A stretch of 64,000 nucleotides of DNA, from contig NC_088303.1 in assembly GCF_032854445.1 (NCBI RefSeq), positions 3,911,501 through 3,975,500 of the forward strand, written 5' to 3'. Positions 1-12,893 of this stretch are shown here, one piece after another (positions within the stretch are counted from its first letter, which is position 1; each line of letters begins with the position of its first letter). The position numbers and the translations under genes are program-made. This DNA is from Liolophura sinensis (taxonomy: Eukaryota; Mollusca; Polyplacophora; Chitonida; Chitonidae). The notes beneath the pieces are model-generated. The model saw only the letters and a program-made list of their open reading frames with translations, ran no database searches and had not been told where the DNA came from.

Positions 1-3000
1 CTTTCAACTTTACCTAACCTGTTACCTTTGGGTGTACCATCGACATGTCCGAACCTTGCCGTAGTAAGGGTACAGGCCTACATGTACGTTTCCTTGTTTG
101 GTATCGTTTTAATTATAGTACGTGATAGCTTTCATGATTGCATTGAATTTCCGTTTAATATCGCTATTACTTCAACTATGGATATTATATATTTACTTTA
201 CTAATGTGTTACACGCTTCTCGACAATATGTCACTTGTGCATGACCACGGTAAGGCTTTTGAGATACCCTCAGAGACTTTAAATCACAGCAGAAGCATGC
301 AAAGCTAAATCTGAACCTGAAATCGTTATCAAAATCGAGTTCGACCCATGCACTTCGGTTTCCCCTACTCAAAGTTCACTTCATCATGTAGACTTTGATA
401 GTTCACGATAAATTTTAATGCTACAGTCTCCATTACGCTACACTCAGAAAGCTTCTCTGTGTTTTTAAAAGCAGATTCCGATTTAATTACACTTAAGCCT
501 AGATATTGAATCAGAAAATGGAAGGTATTCATGCTATATCCTTTTAAATCCAGGCATTTTCTCTTGCGACCTTAGAGAAAAATCTGTGCCGTGACAGGGC
601 CTTTTCCAGTTTGACAGGGGCCCGTAGAGATCAAAGGGCTCGGCGCTCAAGCTGACAAAAAACTGCTGTCGGAAAATCAGCCAGCGGAGTTTCTGGGACA
701 GGGGCTTTAAGTAATCGCACTGACGCCAGCGGTCTTTACCAGAAGACAAGCGTTCTGTAAAGGTTTAAGAAATTCGACAGTCACGTCAGATGATTTTGGA
801 TAACCGGCTCTTTATGGCCGGAAACTGAGTGGCAGGTCGACAGGAGCGAGTTGAATTTGTCATCTCTATCCAAACAGCATTAGTGTTATCATCAACTCTC
901 ATCTTCAGCCATTACATTTTTTTCACTCTCCTCGTTACATGTTCTCTGATTGCGAAAGACAAACTGTACGTAAGCATTTGATCACAGAACAAATTTGTCA
1001 CGTGACTGTGTTGTTACGGAGATCCACAGATGTAGCCAAATAAAGAATAAAATCTTCGAATAATTTGACGAACTTGTACGCGGGTAATATACTTCGACAG
1101 AAGCCCACATCTTCACTTTACGTGGGGTTATTTCAGTAAAATACTCCTGAATGTATCACTAAATACGATCAAAATCGAACCTTCAACGTCAGCCGTTTCC
1201 GCATGTTTGGTATAACGTGTTGACTGATCCTCAAGTTTTTGTATTATTTTGCCATACTTCCTCTCTATTCGCTAGCATTGTAGCTCCTTATTTGCACAGG
1301 CTGGACTGTCACGGTCTGACAGGCGTCGCCTTCTTTCATTGAAAGATTCATTTTAAAGTCATACCTGAAGAAGTTTTGTTCAAAGCAAAAACCAATTTTT
1401 CCCGCATGTATCAGTCCACTTACACCTCCTTAAGAAATGTTGAATTATGAATAAAGGCTTAGAATTAACAAAAAATGTTGGGTATAATGTTATTTCCCTC
1501 CAACAGCGTTAATAATTCAAGAGTATTATTCTACTGTATAAAAGAGATCTGTTCTAAGGCAAGCTTCTTTTCACAATTACTTCTTGAAAATGTAAATAAT
1601 AGATGAGACAAGGTCTCCTAGAAACGTAATGTTCATGACACAATGCTGCAGGCTAATCGTCCGTGAAAGTTACCAATGCACGGCTCTCATGGCATCACGA
1701 GCAAATACATCACGCACAATACGCCCTTGCAGCGTTCGAAGAGCTCGCAAAAACTGAGAAGACTTTGCCCATAAAATATATTACGAATATGAGACACCTA
1801 CGCATGTGAGCAGCGGCAGTGCTCCAGATCGAGCTATATTGTGCGCGTAACAATCAAACAGTTAGAGACAAGAAGAAGCAAAGAATATAACCAACAGGCT
1901 GTTCAGACGTAGTCTCTTTCGCGTCTTTATTATTAGCTTATTAAGAACACTGTCGCTGAATGATTACACGGAATTAATTGATATGTTTACTGGCAGGTCC
2001 GTTCGCTGTTTTCCACGGAGTCTTCCAAGAATTGTTGACTGGTTGCTTTGCAAGTGCTTCATCGAGTGAAAAGATGACGGATTGTTTCATCCATTACAGT
2101 TTCCGTTGTACAATTCAGTCCGGTAGCTCGTCTTGTTTTTTTAAGCAGCAATTTCTTGTACATCAAACAGGCATGTTTTTTAAGACCTAGGGCTGTTTTT
2201 TCTTCTATAAATTTCGTTTCCAAAGTATGTAATCAAATTTTTCTATTACTCCACGTCCTAGTAGTGACGAGATCTATCGTTTGTTCTCACATTTGTTGTT
2301 ATTGAATCCTTATATTAAATTTATATGATGAAAAGTTATATTAAATCACCAAGGGATTTAGAAAAACACAGCAGCTCTTCAACAACCAATCACTGGAACG
2401 GTAACTAGAGGCATTTCCGGTGGGAGAAAAAACCATAGCGGAAGAAGGATAATCCAATTCGAATAACGGAGGTAATTTACATCCGGGCAGCTGAAGACTT
2501 CCCCGCGTTATTAACAATTCTTTGCTGTAATCAGTGGGTATTGTGCGCTGATGTGATTACCGTCTCTGATACACCGCGCAATTCTTACATTCAGTAATCG
2601 ATTTAAGACTTACAAGGAAGCAACATTAATTCACCTTGGTGGCGATTCTAGTTCTCTGCCAGCGATAACTTATAGACCTAACACTTGAAACCCAGCCCAA
2701 GTAATTCTAGGACTATGCATTTCAATGATAAAGGTTTATATCAGAATCTTTCTCTGTCCATTATAATCATGCGACCAGTTTATCGGTTTAATGTATTGTT
2801 ATACATTGTTATAATGTTGGATAAAATTTTCGCGCCGCATGGGGCCTTTTAGGGAATCGGTGGATAGCAAAAATGAGGCCCCGTTCGAGCCGGTTTTTTT
2901 TGTGTGAAATTGTCCACGCGGAAGTGTATATGGCCTCTCTTTGGTTAGTGATTTCTGCACTCATTTACTATTCTGTCATTTCTGTTTTGCAGAGCATACA

Positions 3001-3658
3001 TCCACTGCGAAACATTTGACTGATTGAATCATTCTCTAATATGGAGGCGGTCAGTGTTATGGATAAAAGAAGTCGGGATAATACAACAGCCTCTGGTAAG
3101 TGATCAGCAACAACTGTGAACGAATAGCCCACCACATGGCGAACATTTGGGCTCATTTTAGTCAGGAAAACGGAAAGAAACCTGACCTCAGTTTGGGATA
3201 TAGATTTCAGAGGTTTTTCTATTAACGCCTACTTAATATTTTTGTTTTCTTTCACCGTAACGACTTAGATGATGTATTAGGCCCCCAAGTATGGAAAAGA
3301 TTTTCTCAGAAAATACTTTTTGTCGTCAATGTTTTTGTTGCTTGGGAGCCCGGGGTTATTCTATGCCCGGTAATCCATGCATTTGAGAGATAACATAGTT
3401 TCATGACATGGGATATTAGAAGGATAACAGAGTGGCCTGTGTGTTCGGATTAATCAGGCAGGCAAGAGCACAAGCCGCCCCCTGGCGGTGAACGTTGTCC
3501 CATCATAAAGCGAGCTTACATACGTTGAATTTGATAAAGTCAGGCGTAGTTAGTTGCTGGCATGTAGGATGCAGCAGGAAATGCCTTTTCTACAGGCAGA
3601 GGTAGTTTCGCGGTTATCTGGCTTAATACGTCACATTTATTGCACTGACACGTTGTGG
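1..3658. other. Non-coding stretch, no gene recognised
   Basis: No open frame here is long or looks like a known protein family. The longest are about 60-70 codons, which is expected by chance. A GC-richer patch lies near 600-770, and a segment near 2380-2640 has mixed composition with homeodomain-like TAAT cores, which could be regulatory, but nothing was demonstrated. I recognise no SINE, tandem repeat or RNA gene in it. Confidence 0.6.
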
Positions 3659-4131
3659 ATATGAAGCTACATGTAGAGGTCGTAGTGAAGCTACATGTAG
3701 AGGTCGTAGTGAAGCTACATGTAGAGGTCGTTATGAAGCTACATGTAGCGGTCGTTGTGAAGCTACATGTAGCGGTCGTAGTGAAGCTACATGCAGCGGT
3801 CGTAGTGAAGATACATGCAGCGGTCGTAATGAAGATAAATGTAGAGGTCGTAGTGAAGCTACATGTAGACGTCGTAGTGAAGCTACATGCAGCGGTCGTA
3901 GTGAAGCTACATGCAGCGGTCGTAATGAAGACACATGTAGACGTCGTAATGAAGCTACATGTAGCGGTCGTAGTGAAGGTACATGCAGCGGTCGTAATGA
4001 AGATACATGTAGAGGTCGTAGTGAAGCTACATGCAGCGGTCGTAGTGAAGCTACATGTAGACGTCGTAGTGAAGCTACATGCAGCGGTCGTAATGAAGCT
4101 ACATGTAGAGATCGTAGTGAAGCTACATGTA
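3659..4131 (+). repeat. 24-bp minisatellite, about 19.5 units
   Basis: Units of exactly 24 bp start with GAAGCTACATGTAG followed by a variable AGG/CGG/ACG triplet, then TCGTAGT or TCGTAAT. Nineteen full units and one degenerate one can be read from 3663 onward. Most variation sits at a few positions: GTAG against GCAG, the triplet, and AGT against AAT. Many units contain the 10-bp palindrome CTACATGTAG. Because 24 is a multiple of three and the unit lacks stops in several frames, it yields long overlapping open frames on both strands with 8-residue repeats. These are best read as non-coding by-products. Confidence 0.95.
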
Positions 4132-4587
4132 CACTCGCGTGCTTCAAACATGAATGAGATATTCAAATACTGCCAACAGTCGTGCGATGACTGAAATACG
4201 TGGTGTACCAACTATAGTCTGTCAGCCGAATGCGCTAACCTCAAAGTCTCGGATAAAGTTTCTTTATGTGTGGGTTACTGTTGCACAGGGTCTATGTTAA
4301 CATCGTAGGGTAGGTGTGAAACTCTCACCCTTGGGCATTTGAGAAATTCAAGATGGCGGCTAATATGACTTTCGCTTATGGGAACTATGCTGGTAAAGGG
4401 AGACATCGTCGTGTATGGGCCAACACACGTCAACATTGTGATACATCCTTGTAGAATGACCAGTATCCCGCTTCAGACAAAAATACACTGTATTCCAGTA
4501 ACCGGTGCTTCGCCTCATATGTAGATAACTGATACCATATATTTCCGGTCCTGTCGCTGAGTATTCGTGTAACTTATATAATATGTC

Positions 4588-5825
4588 GATATTCTGCTTC
4601 AGAGATCGCTGTGTAATGCTGAACAACGTCGTCATTGGGACCATTCGTCTGGAGAGATCATGTCATGACCGAAATATGTCGTCAATGGAACCATTCTGCT
4701 GGAGAGATCGTCATGTAACTCCGAAATATGTCGTCATTGGGATCATTCTGTTAGAGGGATCGTCGTGTAATGTCGAAATACGTCGACACTGGGATCGTTC
4801 TACTGGAAAGATCGTCATGTAATGACCAAATGGGACCATTCTGCCAGGGGGAACATCGTGCAATGTCGAACTACGTCGACATTGGGACCATTCTGTTAGA
4901 GAGATTGTGATAAGATGACCGAAATACGCCGTCATTGGGACTACTCTGCTACAGAAATCGTCGTGTAATGCCGAACTACTTCGTCATTGGGACCATTCTG
5001 CCAGAGAGATTGTCGTGTATTGCCGAACTACGTCGTCATTTGGGTCATTCTACAAGAGAGATCGCCGTGTTATGCCGAAATACGCCATCATTGGGGCCAT
5101 TCTGCAAGAGACATCGTCGTGTAATGAACTATGTCGTCATTTGGGTCATTCTGCTAGAGAGATCGTCGAATTATGCCGAAATACTTCGTCATTGAGACCA
5201 TTCTGCTAGAGATTATCATATACTGACCGAAATACGTCGTCGTATGGGTCATTCTGCTAGAGAGATCGTCGTGTATTACCGAAATACGTCGTCATGGGAA
5301 CCATTTTACTCGGTAGATCGTCTTACAATCACCGAAATACATCGTCATTTGGGTCTTTCTTCTGGAGAGATCGTCATGTAATGCTAAAATACGCTATGAT
5401 TGGGACCATTCTGTAAGAGAGATTGTCATGCGATGACCGAAATACCTCGATACTGGGGCCATTTTGCCAGGGAGATCGTCGTGTAATGCCAAAATACGCT
5501 ATGATTGGGACCATTCTGTTAGAGAGATCATCATGCGATGACCGAAATACCTCGATACTGGGGCCATTCTGCCAGGGGGGAACGTCGTGCAATGTCGAAA
5601 TACGTCATTACTGGGATTATTCTGCTAAAGAGATCGTCGTGTAATGACCCAAATAAGTGAACATTGGAACCTTTCTGCTGCATGGAAAGATAGTCACGTA
5701 ATGACTGAAGGACGTCGACACTTTGACCATCTTATTAGACAGATCGTTGTGTAGTGACCGAAATACGCCAACATTTGTGTTCATTCTACCACAGGGAAAC
5801 ATCGTCTCGTAATGACCGAAATGAA
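4588..5825 (+). repeat. ~52-bp minisatellite, about 24 diverged units
   Basis: Imperfect units of 52-53 bp carry, in order, CATTGGGACCATTCTG, an AGAGAGATCGTCGTGTAATG-like block and CCGAAATACGTCGT. Copies differ by scattered substitutions and single-base indels, so no frame stays open throughout. More diverged, hard-to-align material with the same words (for example CATCGTCGTGTA) extends back to about 4370. The divergence suggests an old array compared with the 24-bp array just upstream. Confidence 0.92.
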
Positions 5826-7261
5826 GTTGAAAAAGTATTCTTTAGTCATAATACAACACATCCGACATGCTATTCGCGTATTGCTCTCTTGTGTATTGAG
5901 CTGCAAACGATTGGTATTCGATAGTGACATCTTCACTAAGCCCCCAATTTAAGTGTGCCTGATAGACTGTTCGATTTCCGTGTATAACGTCATCTGGGCT
6001 TAAACATAGGTTGTTTTGTTATCTGATTCAAGGCACGCAACCAGTTAACACATATATCAGACACGAAATCCAAACTTTGACAAACTAAAGCCCTATGCAA
6101 AGCGGTTAGTGGAAACCTCGCTAGTGACAATGTTAGCCTGCTGTCAGGACTGCGATAGGCATAGGCTGGAGCGCTTGTCACGTAAGCCTAATACAGGGCT
6201 TCCATTCCGAGAGTAAAACCTGATGTCCTGATACTTTCTCCGCGTGCACTAAGCACAAGGAGATATATAGGCAAAGTATTGTATTCGGACGTGTCAGAAC
6301 AAAAATTCCCGTATTACAAACATTTATTCATATATTGGTTTCTTTTTTAAGACCAAACTGAAGAATGTTTTCATTAACACGTTGGTGGTCAGTTGTCTTG
6401 GTTGAGGAAACTGACGTGTGGTGAGTTACTGACAAACGTTCCCATGGGCGTACCAAATTTGTGGATAACAGGTGGTTCTCACTGAAGGACTGCCCCCCGA
6501 ACAATGATTCGTTGGTACAGATGTAACAACCCAATTACCAACATGTTCGATCTACGTTGAATATAAAACCTGTTTACATCAAGGTTCTCAGATCCTCGAT
6601 TAAAACAATGTCAACACTTAACACTTCGACTAAATATGTTTTGCTGTAACAGCGTCCGTCATTTATTTGCCCGAGAGTGCCCCCTTCCATCTTTCCCGAC
6701 ACCTTCCTATGAGTACCACCATCAATACTGTGATGGGGCAGAATTGAGCAGTCCATCCAGGCCTCTGTTTAATATAAACCTCCCCGGCGCACCAGAATAT
6801 AATTTCACGTAAGTGGAGCGAGAGAAGAGATCAAACAAAACTTAACCGACCACGGTCTTAAAAGAAATTGAACCTTTTCCCTTGGGTGGGATGAGGATTG
6901 ATTCGAAACGACTGAAAAGAGTATTGATTCGCATTTGAAGAGGCCTCACGGGTTGGTGCTCCGAGGAGCTGCCAGCTTCTTTACGGTCCCCTTGTGGCCG
7001 ACTCCTCTACTCTCCAGACTGCTAATGTACTTGTGCCCCCCTTAAAACAAAACTAACGTGATCAGATGTGGATCCAAGTCACCCTCACAGCGATACGGGC
7101 TCGGGAAATTGAGCCGTTACTCACTTAACACTGAATAAGGGTGCCACAGATCAGCCGTCGACTTACCACCATCCGTGTCTGTTGCATGACGCCCTCACGG
7201 CACACGTTTTCATATGAAATGACATAGTTCATGAGATATTATGTTAAGAAACACTATCACT
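5826..7261. other. Non-coding stretch, nothing recognised
   Basis: Mixed-composition DNA without a recognisable gene, repeat or RNA. Open frames are all under 70 codons. Confidence 0.55.
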
Positions 7262-7287
7262 CCTCTCGACCGCCTTAATTCGAGAGG
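7262..7287. other. Perfect 8-bp inverted repeat (hairpin)
   Basis: CCTCTCGA at 7262-7269 is the exact reverse complement of TCGAGAGG at 7280-7287, with a 10-nt spacer. It lies 65 bp upstream of the CRE cluster. The stem could form in RNA or simply be chance. It does not match the histone 3' stem-loop. Confidence 0.5.
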
Positions 7288-7351
7288 TTGACATGGGCCT
7301 CGTGGACAACATAACCAACTTGGTCTGTAAATAATGTGAACAGAATGTTCT

Positions 7352-7421
7352 TGACGTCAGGACCTTGACGTCAATTTATTGACGTCAAATGTTCCTTTCT
7401 CAACTCATCATGATGACGTCA
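7352..7421. promoter_or_regulatory. Cluster of four CRE palindromes
   Basis: Four exact copies of the full cAMP-response element TGACGTCA occur at 7352-7359, 7366-7373, 7380-7387 and 7414-7421. The first three are spaced exactly 14 bp start to start, and the fourth lies 34 bp further on. TGACGTCA is the symmetric binding site of CREB/ATF-type bZIP dimers. A related TGACTTCA half-match follows near 7511. The first two copies share flanks (CTTGACGTCA), suggesting a small local duplication. No gene or TATA box can be assigned nearby, so the target is unknown; an enhancer is the simplest reading. Confidence 0.7.
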
Positions 7422-7917
7422 CATTAAAAACAGTACGGCGTTACGATCAAAAAAAAATGATACATTGTAACAATGTAGACGTTACACTGCAATCCATTCT
7501 TACCGTAACAATGACTTCAGGTCCAGCTTCACACCGACACCTCACGAGATTAAAAAATATGCCGCCTCCCCTTGGCAGTCACGCTTTGGATTTTAAAACA
7601 GAATTTTGCACTTACTTGAAAAATCAAGCATACATAGGGTAAATGTCGTATTCCTCTTCGAGAGGATCATGGTCTGATAAACTCAACAAGCAGCAAACAT
7701 TCCGAAGTACACGAGCGAAAACAGAGAAAGAATGGAAAAAGGAAACTTCATTGCCTGGATTGTGACTGCGGCCACCTTGTTTCTGTTGATAAGAAATCAA
7801 ATGAATCAAATCAGAAATCATCTGCTTCCTATTTCGGTTAATGCCGTTTTTGATTGGTATGGTCAAGGGTAAACGATTGTATCCAAACAGATAAAAGTGC
7901 TGCTTTTACAGGTCTAC

Positions 7918-8180
7918 TGGGGCCAAGGTGGCTCAGTTGGTTAGCGCGCTATCGCAGCGTAATGACCCAGACGCCGTTCACCAATGCGGTCGCTGTGAGT
8001 TCAAGTCCAGCTCATGTTGGCTTCTTTTCCGGTCGTAAGGGAGAAGGTCTGGCAGCAGCCTGCGGATGGTCGTGGGTTTCCCCCGGGCTGTGCCCGGTTT
8101 CCTCCCACAATAATGCTGGCCGCCGTCGTATAAGTGAAATATTCTTGAGTACGGCGTAAAACACCGATCAAATAAATAAG
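7918..8180 (+). mobile_element. tRNA-derived SINE (family A), full length with TSD
   Basis: The head is tRNA-like: box A within GTGGCTCAGTTGGTTAGCGC and a box-B-like GAGTTCAAGTCC about 70 bp on. A GC-rich body follows (GTGGGTTTCCCCCGGGCTG), then GTATAAGTGAAATATTCTTG, a GGCGTAAAACACC-like segment and an AAATAAATA tail. It is flanked by an 11-bp target-site duplication with one mismatch, TACAGGTCTAC at 7907-7917 and TACAGGCCTAC at 8181-8191. Related copies lie at 29190, 29765 and 62899, with truncated ones elsewhere. Being non-autonomous, it would depend on a LINE reverse transcriptase, which is not present in this window. Confidence 0.9.
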
Positions 8181-8191
8181 TACAGGCCTAC

Positions 8192-9985
8192 ACATATACA
8201 GATCTCCACGACGTGGTAAAATACAACTGTTGTGAATATGGAGATTTCCATACCCTTTCTATGCGAACAGAAACTCTGAACAAGGCTGCCACAAAAATAC
8301 ACAAGCGCACATCTAACTGTACTCTACACAACTTACACAACTTAGAAGACAAATAGACGAAATCATTAGGAATATCAGTGAAGCTTAATGTAAATACTAG
8401 ATATCAGGCGTTAACAATAAATGATTGTCTTAATATCTGAACTATCTGTTTTTCACAAATATGATGTGCAAATGGCAAATTTTTCGGTAACGTACCATAA
8501 GTCAGTGGTTTACACCGGGCATTCCTACACAAAGAAAACTGACCGGTAAAGTGTGAATCAGTGTGGTATTACGTAACAAGCTAATATATGAAGAAATAAA
8601 TACTTCGCAGGTCGATTATTGTAGGTCTCAAAAATTACTGTTTTGATATATATCTTACGTGTTATTTACTATTTAAGCAATTCTTTATTTAAGTGGATAC
8701 ATTTAGCGATGCTTGATATAATCATATTCACCACTCTGGTCATCATTTACATTTTTTGACACATTTTACACGTTTAATTATAATATGTGTTTACACGTTT
8801 ACGATAGATGATAGTTTACACTGTTACTGAGATGCCAGGCAAAATTTTGAAACTGTATCTCAAGGATTTGTCTGAACATATATAACATTTAGAGATATAA
8901 GACTTTGAAGAATTGTCCAGTGTTTGATCGATGGATGATTTCTCTCTTGGCAGTGATCAAGTTTCGCTTCACTTCAGTTTGCAGCAATTCTCATCTGTGA
9001 ATAGAAACAAACCCACGGATTTAAGAGAAAGAAGGCATTCGTCCTTAGTTTGGATGTCCTTGGCGTTCTTTCAAGATTGGCAGTAAAATTGCTTTGGTCA
9101 TTGCTTTTTTCATTGCCAACAGGAGGGCTTTAAAAACGCGGGGAAACAAGCCAAGCGTTCCCTGAATTGTTCGGTCCACAGTCAATACACTATGGGCAAA
9201 CTGATATCCGTTCAGTTTACACAGCGATTTACCAGTTATTAGCCGTCAGTTGCAATTACCCAGCGAGACATGGGTATTAACGGGACCATTAAAACCCGGA
9301 ATTCCCCGGACTGGTAGACATGGTAAAGGTGCGTAGTTAAAACCCAAACTCATTTATTTGCTTTCTCGCTGTATTGATGCGATCTTGGTTCAATGCCCTT
9401 GTTTTATTTAATGGAGGACTCTCAGGAAAATCCCCAGAGCAAAAAACCAATTTCCAACAAAACTACACCGTCTTTCATCGAATACTGTGCTAATATCTCA
9501 GTTTAATCAAACAAAATGTATAGCAGAAAATCATTACTTAAGATGAAGACTGCAAAGCTTTCACGATACTTGTGACAATAGCCTTGCCTCTTTCTTCAAG
9601 CGAACGTTCGTATAGTCTGAATATAACCATTCGATAATTTTTTTGGAATCCACACTACGTACCTATGTTTAGTCACGATCTTGTTTGTTACCCTTTAACC
9701 GTTATATGTGCTTCATCGTCTAAAAGTTGTAAGTTCGGCGCTTTTTCAAAAATATGAAAACTGTTAGAATTAACGCAATTGCATAAACACAATGCAATTT
9801 AATTACTTTTGTACTTCATTATTTGTGCTCTGCAGTGTTCAGATACCACTCATTTAAAAGAGGAGCACAAAGACCAAGATGTTGGATATTTGTTTATTTA
9901 TCTGATTATTGGTTAATCCAATACACATGTTTTTTGGGCACTTTTTCGATCCCTGTCTGTATTATGGTGGAGGAAATCAGAATAG
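8192..9985. other. AT-rich non-coding stretch, nothing recognised
   Basis: AT-rich DNA without a supported gene. A segment near 9060-9310 has a more balanced composition with several ATTA/TAAT words and might be regulatory, but this cannot be judged without comparison to another species. Confidence 0.5.
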
Positions 9986-9989
9986 GTGG

Positions 9990-10234
9990 AAAAACCATCG
10001 ACATTTGGAACGTTGCCGATGGGCTTTACCACGTGTGCCGTACAGATATTCACGCCACATTGTTGGAAGACAAGTGGCCTTTGGTGAGTTTTGGTGATTT
10101 CTCACCAAAGCCACACGAACAGGGAGATCGGTGGAATTTACCAATTCTTCATCAAGACCGGATTTAAAATGGTACCTCGATCGTCATAGCGATTGAAATG
10201 CAGGCGCCTTAACCACTCCGCCACGGTCCGCCCC
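9990..10234 (-). mobile_element. Probable tRNA-Leu/Ser-like SINE
   Basis: On the minus strand the sequence begins with GTGGCGGAGTGGTTAAGGCG (plus strand 10207-10231), an excellent match to the D-arm/box A of class II (Leu/Ser) tRNAs. The box B is weak (ATTTTAAATCC). The following ~170 bp contains TTGGTAAATTCCACCGATC and CTCCCTGTTCGTGTGGC, resembling a SINE body. An intact tRNA gene is excluded because no proper acceptor stem or T-arm closes. The distal boundary and target-site duplication could not be placed. Confidence 0.45.
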
Positions 10235-10832
10235 ATAGATATTTGTAATACATCGCCATGAAAATATCAATTTAATAATGCCCAGGAGGCAGAGCTTGTC
10301 TACCTACCAATCGGATGATATACTACTGGGCGTTCTGCAATTCTGGGCATTCAGCGACCTTTCAGATTTCTTCAGAGGAACACTGATATAATCGGATATG
10401 GACGCCGTGTCTGACCTGGAATATTGCTTTTTGAAATATCGCACAAGGGGTGGCAATAATTTGGTTTTGTCACAGATTCCTTAACAACTGTGTTGACGAC
10501 CTGGGCACCTTTGTGGGTTAAAATGAGGTTTTGGGTCGAGTTCGGAAGTGCCTCTATACTAACTTGCTGTTTGATGAAGCGTAAGACCAAAAACTTGAGC
10601 AGACGTGCTCTCAGGGCATATTGGGGGCTGGCTGGGTAAATTACTTATTGTTTTTGTGGTGTTGGGCGCCAGCCATCGCTTTCTGCAGTTTTACAGCGCG
10701 GTATGGGGAGAGCTCAGCCCTAGGCCAATGTTAATTGATTTTCGAAGCCCCGCACGTAACTTTTCTCAATCTACCTTGGCGCGGTAAGGCTATACTTCAT
10801 ATCGAGTCTCACGCTAGATGCTGTTTTATCTG

Positions 10833-10867
10833 ACAAGACAAGACAAGTAAAGACAAGACGAGACAGG
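10833..10867 (+). repeat. (AAGAC)n microsatellite
   Basis: Short imperfect run of ACAAG/AAGAC pentamers (GACAAGACAAGACAAG, then diverged copies). Confidence 0.8.
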
Positions 10868-11009
10868 AACTGAATGTTTCCCAGACAGTGTTATGGTTGG
10901 CGAAATACGCAGGGACGTGTGCTTTAACAAACTGCGTTAAATGTGATGGTTGTCATTGGAGAACTATAATGACAGATGCTATGGAGCGCAGCGTTCGTCT
11001 AAGTTTTCA

Positions 11010-12893
11010 TTTCCATGATTGGTTTCATCAAGTGAACACTTTGCTAAAGATTTAACATTTAATGACAGGCTTCCTCAAGAGCAACGTTTTCCTTGGTTTT
11101 CAACTTGATGACAGGTTTTATCAAGTATAACATTTACCACAATTTTCACCTTGTTTTTAGGCTTTATCAAGTGTAACATTTACCACAGTTTCCACCTTGA
11201 TGCTAGGCTTTATTAAGTGTAACATTTCCCACAGTTTCCACCTTGATGCTAGCCTTTATCAAGTGTAACGTTTACCACAGTTTTCACCTTGATGCTAGGC
11301 TTTATCAAGTGTAACGTTTACCACAATTTCCACTTTGATGCTAGGATTTCGCAAGTGTAACGTTTACCACAGTTTTCACCTTGATGCTAGGCTTTATCAA
11401 GTGTAACATTTCCCACAGTTTCTACCTTAATGCTAGGCTTTATCAAGTGTAACGTTTACCACAGTTTCCACCTTGATGCTAGGCTTTATCAAGTGTAACG
11501 TTTACCACAGTTTTCACCTTGATGCTAGGCTTTATCAAGTGTAACGTTTACCACAGTTTTCACCTTGATGCTAGGCTTTATCAAGTGTAATGTTTACCAC
11601 AGTTTTCACCTTGATGCTAGGCTTTATCAACTGTAACATTTACCACAATTTTCATCTTGATGCTAGGGTTTCCTAAGTGTAACATTTACCACAATTTTCA
11701 CTTTGATGCTAGGCTTTCGCAAGTGTAACGTTTACCACAGTTTTCACCTTGATGCTAGGCTTTATCAAGTGCACCATTTCCCACAGTTTCCACCTTAATG
11801 CTAGGCTTTATCAAGTGTAACATTTACCACAGTTTTCACCTTGATGCTAGGCTTTATCAAGTGTAACATTTTCCACAGTTTTCACCTTGTTTTTAGGCTT
11901 TATCAAGTGTAACATTTGCCACAGTTTTCACCTTGATGCCAGACTTTCGTAAGTGTAACATTTACCACAATTTTCACCTTAATGCTAGGGTTTCCTAAGT
12001 GTAATATTTACCACAATTTTCACCTTGATGCTAGGCTTTCGCAAGTGTAAGGTTTACCACAGTTTTCACCTTGATGTTAGGCTTTGTCAAGTGTACCATT
12101 TCCCACAGCTTTCACCTTGATGCTAGACTTTCGTATGCGTACCATTCATCAACTGTCTACATTTCATTAACAGGTATTGCGTTTGCAACAGTATGACCTT
12201 GATTAGAGGTTGCATCAAATGTAAACTTGCAACAGTTTTCACCTCAATAAGTAAGACGTTATCAAGTGTAACGTTTGTGACAGTTTTCAAGTCAGTGACA
12301 GGCTTTATCAAATGTAACTCCTGCGGCTGCGTTCATCTCAGTAATAAGCATCTCTACTGTAACGTTGCAGAAAGGTTCATCTCAGTAATAAGCATCTCTA
12401 CTGTAACGTTGCAGAAAGGTTCACCTCAGTAATAAGCATCTCTACTGTAACGTTGCAAAAAGGTTCACCTCAGTAATAAGCTTTATCACGTGTAACATTT
12501 GCAACAGTTTTCACGTCAGTCATATATTTTATCAAGTGTAACCTTTGAGGCAGTTTTCACGTTAGTGATACGCTGTGTAAAATGTAACGTTTGCGTCAGG
12601 TTTTACGTCAGTGATAGGATTTATGAAGTGTAAGGTTTGCGGCAGCTTTTATCTCTTTAATAGGCTTTATCAATGGTAACGTTTACGGTAGTTTTCATGT
12701 CAGTGATAAACTTGAGCAAGTGTAACGTATGCAATAGCTTTCACGTCAGTGAGATACTTTATCAAACATTACGTTTGCGGCATTTTTCACCTCAGTGGTA
12801 GACTTTAGCAAGTGTAACGTTTGTTGCAGTTTTCACGTTAGTGATAGACTTTATCAAGTGTAACGTTTCTGGCAATTTTCCCCTCAATAAGAT
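11010..12893 (+). repeat. 46-bp minisatellite, about 40 units
   Basis: Units of 46 bp read TTGATGCTAGGCTTTATCAA, then GTGTAACGTTTACCACAG and TTTTCACC. The centre (about 11150-12130) is the most homogeneous. Both ends are more diverged, and from about 12180 onward units use GCAACAG, CAGTGATAG and similar variants. A sub-block around 12340-12470 shows three nearly identical 46-bp copies with TCAGTAATAAGCATCTCTAC, indicating a later local expansion. The period is not a multiple of three, so open frames are short. Confidence 0.95.

Noticed and set aside
3540-4211. Long open frames on both strands (up to 223 codons) over the 24-bp array
   Set aside because: They result from a 24-bp period lacking stop codons, exist in several frames at once, and encode only 8-residue low-complexity repeats.
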